The notes beneath the pieces are model-generated. The model had not been told where the DNA came from. It did no database searches and saw only the letters and a program-made list of their open reading frames with translations. DNA of 19,168 nucleotides, from the NCBI GenBank assembly GCA_034680345.1, contig JAXISZ010000019.1:1-19168 (forward strand). Reading direction: 5' to 3'. Both the position numbers and the translations under genes were made by a program. Below are positions 14,626 through 19,168 of this stretch, in pieces. The DNA is from SXZD01 sp034680345. GTDB taxonomy: Bacteria > Pseudomonadota > Gammaproteobacteria > Burkholderiales > Burkholderiaceae_B. How positions within the stretch are numbered: the stretch's first letter is position 1; each line of letters opens with the position of its first letter.

Positions 14626-17600
14626 ATGCTATTCAGATTCAAACCCCATTATACGTGGCAGGCAGGCCACCGCCTTAAACTTCAACAACCTTGCGGCTCT
14701 GGAGACGCTTGGCTATTAGCTGGTATTGCCGAACAAGCGCTAGAAAAAAAACAATTACTCATAGTAATTTGTGCTGCACCAGCCGACGCAATGCGCCTGC
14801 AAACAGAACTTGGTTTATTTGCTCCGAATATCAAGCAAGCCGTGCTACCAGACTGGGAAACCTTGCCATATGACACCTTATCACCCCACCCCGACCTTGT
14901 TTCTGAACGTTTAGCAACACTATACGCTGCACAAACCGGACAAATCGACGTACTCATTTTATCAGCTTCCACCGCCTTACAGCGCTTAGCCCCGACGTCT
15001 TATCTTGCCGGAAATACGTTTTTCTTTCGACAAAAAGACCGATTAAATATTGAACAGCTGCGCACCCAGCTTAGTGTTGCAGGTTACAACCCGGTTACTC
15101 AGGTGATGACTGCAGGCGAATACGCTATTCGCGGTGGGCTAATTGACATTTTTCCGACAGGCTCAGTATTGCCTTATCGCCTAGACCTTTTTGATGATGA
15201 AATTGAAAGCATCAAAACCTTTGATGTAGATAATCAACGCAGCCTCTATCCAGTTAAAGAGGTGCGATTATTGCCCGGACGTGAAGTCCCCTTGGATGAA
15301 AAATCGCGTGGTTATTTTCGCAGCCGATGGCGTGAACGGTTTGATGGCGACCCCTCGCGCAACAGCATTTACCGCGACATTGGCAACGGCGTTCCCTGCG
15401 GTGGGATTGAATATTACCTACCATTATTCTTTGAAAACACAATCAGTTTATTCGATTACTTTGAAACCAATCGAGAAGTGGTGGTGCTTACCCATGGCGC
15501 TGTAGATCAGGCCATGCAAAACTTTTGGAATGATACGCGCAGCCGCTATCAATTTTTATCCAAAGACTTTGAGCGCCCTGTGCTTAGTCCAGAAGAACTA
15601 TTTTTTTCAAATGAAAACTTTTTCAATATCATCAATGGGTTGGCGCGCATTCAATTCACAGACACTTCTGGTGCCATTGTTCCAGAGCCAAACCTTGTAT
15701 CACTGCCCGCCCTAAGTATTAATCGACGTGCGGATGACCCACTAAGCGCTCTGCGCAGTTATGTACAAAACGCTAGACGCCGAATCTTGATTTGCACACC
15801 CAGCCACGGGCGACGTGAAACCATGCAGCAAATGCTCGCAGAAAATCACATGAGTTGCCAAACCTTTGAGCGCCTTGAAGATTTTGAAAACAGCAGTACC
15901 GCTCTGGCCTTAGTCACAGCAGACCTACACCATGGGTTCGCGATTGTTTCTGGTGACCAAGAAACCGCGTTCATTACGGAAAACGAATTATTCAGTGGCC
16001 ATGTTCGCCGCCAAACCAAACGCCAACAAGAACGCGGCCAACACGTTGATGCTTTAATTCGCGATTTAGCCGAACTCAAATTAAACGACCCTGTGGTTCA
16101 CCAACAGCATGGCATTGGCCGCTACCGTGGTTTAATAGAAATGGACCTAGGGGAAGGTGCAGCTGAATTTTTACACCTAGAATACGCCAACAACGCCAAT
16201 TTATACGTTCCTGTCGCGCAATTGCATGCGATTGCGCGTTACAGCGGTGCTGACCTCGAATCTGCACCGCTACACGCTTTGGGCAGTGGTCAGTGGGAAA
16301 AAGCACGCCGCAAAGCGGCCCAACAAGTGCATGATACTGCAGCTGAATTACTCAACCTGTATGCAAGACGCGCCGCACGCCAAGGTCATGAATTCAAACT
16401 GAATGCACAAGACTATTTAGCATTTGCAGAAAACTTTGGTTTTGAAGAAACCACCGACCAAGCCGCTGCTATCGAAGCGGTTATTCAAGACATGGCCTCA
16501 GGCCGCCCAATGGACCGCCTAGTTTGTGGGGACGTGGGCTTTGGTAAAACTGAAGTGGCATTACGCGCTGCTTTTGTTGCGGTCATGGACGGCAAACAAG
16601 TGGTTTTGCTTGCGCCAACCACTTTGCTGGCGGAACAACATGTGCAAACCTTCAGCGATCGATTTGCTGATTGGCCTGTAAAAATTGTTGAGCTTTCTCG
16701 CTTTCGTTCAACCAAAGAAATCAACCAATCCATTGAACAAATTAATCAAGGCAAAGCCGACATTATTATTGGAACCCACAAAGTTTTGTCACCGAATATT
16801 CAATTTTCACGCCTAGGGCTAATTATTATTGACGAAGAACATCGCTTTGGTGTCAGGCAAAAAGAGGCGCTAAAAAATTTACGCGCTGAAGTTGATGTAC
16901 TTACACTAACCGCGACGCCCATACCACGAACCCTGGCCATGAGCTTAGAAGGTATTCGCGACTTTTCTGTGATTGCAACGGCACCGCAACGGCGTTTAGC
17001 GATCAAAACATTTGTACGCCGAGAAAACGACAGTGTTATTCGCGAGGCCATCTTGCGCGAACTAAAACGCGGGGGCCAAGTTTATTTTTTACACAATGAA
17101 GTTGACACAATCAACAATCGCCGTGAAATGCTTGAACGCTTAGTACCAGAAGCGCGTATAGCGATTGCCCATGGACAAATGCCTGAACGCGACCTTGAAC
17201 GGGTAATGCGAGACTTTTATCAACAACGGTTTAACCTGCTACTGTGCACCACCATCATTGAAACTGGTATTGATGTTCCTACAGCCAACACCATTTTAAT
17301 ACACCGTGCAGACCGTTTTGGCTTGGCTCAGTTACACCAATTGCGCGGACGCGTAGGTCGTTCGCACCATCAAGCTTACGCCTACTTGCTTGTACACAAT
17401 GAAGAGGGTTTAACAAAACAGGCCAATAAACGGTTAGAAGCCATCACCATGATGGAAGAATTGGGCAGTGGTTTTTATTTGGCAATGCACGACCTAGAAA
17501 TTCGCGGCGCTGGTGAAGTGCTGGGTGATAATCAATCGGGTGAACTGATTGAAGTTGGTTTTCAAATGTACAACGACATGCTGCAACAAGCGGTGAAAGC

Positions 17601-18078
17601 CTTAAAACAAGGGCAAGAACCCGACCTTATGGCACCATTGCACGCCACAGTAGAAATTAATTTGCACGTCCCAGCTTTGCTACCAAACGATTATTGCCCT
17701 GACGTACACGAACGATTAAGCCTCTACAAACGACTGGCCAGCAGCGAACAAATGGACAGTTTAGATCAATTGCAAGAGGAGCTAATAGACCGCTTTGGTA
17801 AATTACCTGAAGCCGCCCAAGCTTTAATACAAACCCACCGGCTGCGTATTCTGGCCAAATCCATTGACATCATTAAACTAGACATTGATACCGAGCAAGC
17901 CCGTATTCAGTTTAAAGCCCAGCCAAATATTAGCCCTGCAAAAATTATTGCTTTAATACAAAAACACCGCAACATTCAACTTGCAGGCCCAGAAAAACTA
18001 AAAATCACCCAAAAAATGCCAAATATTGTACAAAAAGTACAATGCATTAAAGATTTAATTAAAGAACTAACCTATTAA
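14626..18078 (+). CDS. mfd: Transcription-repair coupling factor
   Basis: Mfd displaces RNA polymerase stalled at DNA damage and recruits UvrA. The 1150-residue length is that of the family (E. coli 1148). Domains in order: a UvrB-like N-terminal region, the RNA-polymerase-interacting domain with VVHQQHGIGRYRG near residue 490, the superfamily-2 translocase with Walker A GDVGFGKTE near 632-642, DEEH at about 736-739, LTATPIPRTL, and QLRGRVGRS, and a C-terminal TRCF domain (DLEIRGAGEVLGDNQSG, then LYKRLA). I start at ATG 14626, whose reading frame continues upstream to a TTG at 14587, but the -10 box lies between them. It is divergent from ispD and is followed by serB after 19 bases, so the two are probably co-transcribed. 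Confidence 0.97.
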   Translation: MLFRFKPHYTWQAGHRLKLQQPCGSGDAWLLAGIAEQALEKKQLLIVICAAPADAMRLQTELGLFAPNIKQAVLPDWETLPYDTLSPHPDLVSERLATLYAAQTGQIDVLILSASTALQRLAPTSYLAGNTFFFRQKDRLNIEQLRTQLSVAGYNPVTQVMTAGEYAIRGGLIDIFPTGSVLPYRLDLFDDEIESIKTFDVDNQRSLYPVKEVRLLPGREVPLDEKSRGYFRSRWRERFDGDPSRNSIYRDIGNGVPCGGIEYYLPLFFENTISLFDYFETNREVVVLTHGAVDQAMQNFWNDTRSRYQFLSKDFERPVLSPEELFFSNENFFNIINGLARIQFTDTSGAIVPEPNLVSLPALSINRRADDPLSALRSYVQNARRRILICTPSHGRRETMQQMLAENHMSCQTFERLEDFENSSTALALVTADLHHGFAIVSGDQETAFITENELFSGHVRRQTKRQQERGQHVDALIRDLAELKLNDPVVHQQHGIGRYRGLIEMDLGEGAAEFLHLEYANNANLYVPVAQLHAIARYSGADLESAPLHALGSGQWEKARRKAAQQVHDTAAELLNLYARRAARQGHEFKLNAQDYLAFAENFGFEETTDQAAAIEAVIQDMASGRPMDRLVCGDVGFGKTEVALRAAFVAVMDGKQVVLLAPTTLLAEQHVQTFSDRFADWPVKIVELSRFRSTKEINQSIEQINQGKADIIIGTHKVLSPNIQFSRLGLIIIDEEHRFGVRQKEALKNLRAEVDVLTLTATPIPRTLAMSLEGIRDFSVIATAPQRRLAIKTFVRRENDSVIREAILRELKRGGQVYFLHNEVDTINNRREMLERLVPEARIAIAHGQMPERDLERVMRDFYQQRFNLLLCTTIIETGIDVPTANTILIHRADRFGLAQLHQLRGRVGRSHHQAYAYLLVHNEEGLTKQANKRLEAITMMEELGSGFYLAMHDLEIRGAGEVLGDNQSGELIEVGFQMYNDMLQQAVKALKQGQEPDLMAPLHATVEINLHVPALLPNDYCPDVHERLSLYKRLASSEQMDSLDQLQEELIDRFGKLPEAAQALIQTHRLRILAKSIDIIKLDIDTEQARIQFKAQPNISPAKIIALIQKHRNIQLAGPEKLKITQKMPNIVQKVQCIKDLIKELTY

Positions 18079-18097
18079 ATTTTAAAAAAACAAAGCC

Positions 18098-18958
18098 ATG
18101 AAACTTGCTCTGCACCATACTCATTTAAATAAAGAAACAGCCCTTCAGATATTTAAAACTTGCAAAATAAATATTGAGCATGTAACAGAACACCGCCAAG
18201 GCTTATACAGTATTATTTGCAATGAAGATGCAGCCATTCAATACAATCAACTAAATCAAACTTGTGCGCAAGCGCGATGCGACTGGGCAGCCATTCCAAG
18301 CGAATTTACCCCTGCATCGTTTAAAGTATTAGCCATGGACATGGACTCTACACTGATTAATATTGAGTGTATTGATGAAATCGCCGACTTTGTGGGAAAA
18401 AAAACTGAGGTTTCAGCCATCACTGAAGCAGCCATGCGGGGGGAGATCCCCTGTTTTTCAGAAAGCCTGAAACGTCGAGTTGCACTTTTGCAAGGTGTAG
18501 AAGAATTGCATTTACAAGCGGTTTTTGAACAACGCCTACAACTAAACCCAGGTGCTCTAGAATTATTAGCATTTGCCAAAACCCACGGCTGGAAAACCCT
18601 GCTTGTATCGGGGGGATTTAGTTATTTTACAGATCGTTTACAAGCCCTGCTGAACTTAGATTACACACGGTCTAACACCCTAGAAATTATTAATGGAAAA
18701 CTCACGGGCCAAGTGCTTGGTGAAATTGTTGATGCAGAAAAAAAAGCTGACGCCCTAGCCAAGCTATGTCACACTTTAAACCAAACCTGCAGCTGCGCTA
18801 TTGTTATAGGCGATGGTGCCAATGATTTAAACATGATGGCCCTTGCAGGTGCAAGCGTAGCCTACCACGCCAAACCTGTTGTGCAGGCGCAAGCGCGTTT
18901 CAGTATTAATTATGGTGGGCTTAATACCTTACTGGCTTGGTTTGAGGTGAATACTTAA
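18098..18958 (+). CDS. serB: Phosphoserine phosphatase
   Basis: SerB dephosphorylates phosphoserine in the last step of L-serine synthesis. It is a 286-residue HAD-superfamily enzyme with motif I DMDSTLI (nucleophile Asp81, acid/base Asp83), the EAAMRGEIPCFSESLKRRVALL cap region, motif II SGGF, and motif III GDGANDLNMM. The first 70 residues form a small ACT-like N-terminal region, as in E. coli SerB. The ATG has no strong Shine-Dalgarno sequence. It lies 19 bases after mfd, the order seen in Burkholderiales, and is followed by a tRNA-Ser gene, whose closeness may be coincidental. Confidence 0.96.
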   Translation: MKLALHHTHLNKETALQIFKTCKINIEHVTEHRQGLYSIICNEDAAIQYNQLNQTCAQARCDWAAIPSEFTPASFKVLAMDMDSTLINIECIDEIADFVGKKTEVSAITEAAMRGEIPCFSESLKRRVALLQGVEELHLQAVFEQRLQLNPGALELLAFAKTHGWKTLLVSGGFSYFTDRLQALLNLDYTRSNTLEIINGKLTGQVLGEIVDAEKKADALAKLCHTLNQTCSCAIVIGDGANDLNMMALAGASVAYHAKPVVQAQARFSINYGGLNTLLAWFEVNT

Positions 18959-19037
18959 TAATAATTTGCATATTCATTTCATAGGAAAATGACAAGACAA
19001 ACCTCAAAAGAGGCAACCTATGATTAGAAAAAAAAAG

Positions 19038-19043
19038 TATAAT
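19038..19043 (+). promoter_or_regulatory. -10 box of tRNA-Ser
   Basis: TATAAT at 19038-19043 places a transcription start near 19050, about 10 bases before the tRNA. No clear -35 box is seen 16-18 bases upstream, so this promoter may be weaker than that of tRNA-Ala or rely on read-through from serB. Confidence 0.5.
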
Positions 19044-19059
19044 TGGTTTTAATTTCTTC

Positions 19060-19153
19060 GGAGACGTGGCCGAGAGGTCGAAGGCACTCCCCTGCTAAGG
19101 GAGCATGTGGGCAAAAACCTGCATCGAGGGTTCGAATCCCTCCGTCTCCGCCA
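19060..19153 (+). tRNA. tRNA-Ser (anticodon GCT)
   Basis: A 94-base class II tRNA. The acceptor stem GGAGACG pairs with CGTCTCC, followed by discriminator G and an encoded CCA (19151-19153). The anticodon stem CTCCC/GGGAG encloses the loop CTGCTAA with anticodon GCT at 19094-19096, decoding AGC and AGU. A long variable arm and a T arm with GTTCGAATC confirm a serine tRNA. The sequence matches bacterial tRNA-Ser(GCT) throughout. Confidence 0.97.
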
Positions 19154-19168
19154 GAAAAATTTTTCTTA

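Noticed and set aside
18989..19014. CCTC-AAAA-GAGG mini-hairpin after serB as a terminator
   Set aside because: The stem is only four pairs and no T tract follows, so it is not a credible intrinsic terminator.
19154..19168. Palindromic GAAAAATTTTTC just after tRNA-Ser
   Set aside because: It could be the start of a terminator, but the window ends here and a pure A/T palindrome is not enough to call one.

Overview
The window is a chromosomal segment of an AT-rich (roughly 40% GC by eye) betaproteobacterium, most likely of the order Burkholderiales. The basis is conserved gene neighbourhoods: aat-bpt-pyrD, radA/alr/lplT, tsaB-rimI-(uracil-DNA-glycosylase-like gene), and ispF-ispD opposite mfd-serB. 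Alr also begins with the MPRPISA sequence that I associate with that order. The low GC, a decayed insertion sequence and a lone effector-like gene would suit a host-associated lineage, but that is inference.

Layout. 1-81: the 5' half of a tRNA-Ala(GGC) on the minus strand, cut by the window edge, with a very good promoter. 312-3420 (+): a Nudix hydrolase, aat and bpt (overlapping; they add leucine or phenylalanine to protein N-termini to mark them for ClpS/ClpAP), and pyrD (pyrimidine synthesis), ending in a terminator-like hairpin. 3459-4613 (-): an unfamiliar 384-residue protein whose last third looks like a CE-clan (Ulp1/YopJ-type) cysteine protease with the catalytic Cys and acidic residue replaced by Ser. 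It is transcribed divergently from an IclR-type regulator (4853-5644, +). 5695-6771 (-): a secreted PBP7-type D,D-endopeptidase. 6939-7371: a shrunken IS30-family element that keeps both terminal inverted repeats and frameshifted pieces of transposase. 7392-9995 (-): radA and alr. 10180-11442 (+): lplT. 11513-14556 (-): a tightly packed run ispD-ispF-tsaB-rimI-(degenerate UDG/HolD-like gene), with start/stop overlaps or very short gaps at the first three junctions. 14626-18958 (+): mfd and serB. 19060-19153 (+): a complete tRNA-Ser(GCT).

How the parts fit. Most genes are housekeeping: protein turnover, pyrimidines, cell wall (alr, PBP7), DNA repair (radA, mfd), isoprenoid precursors (ispD, ispF), tRNA t6A and ribosomal S18 modification (tsaB, rimI) and serine synthesis (serB, beside a serine tRNA). 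The points most worth a second look are the pseudo-protease-like orphan at 3459-4613, the degenerate glycosylase-like gene at 11513-12052 that resembles the DNA polymerase III psi subunit in length, motifs and position, a G8 tract at the tsaB/rimI junction where loss of one base would fuse the two proteins, and the IS30 relic. Start codons were moved from the longest reading frame to an internal ATG where family alignment or the signal peptide supported it; these choices are stated per gene.
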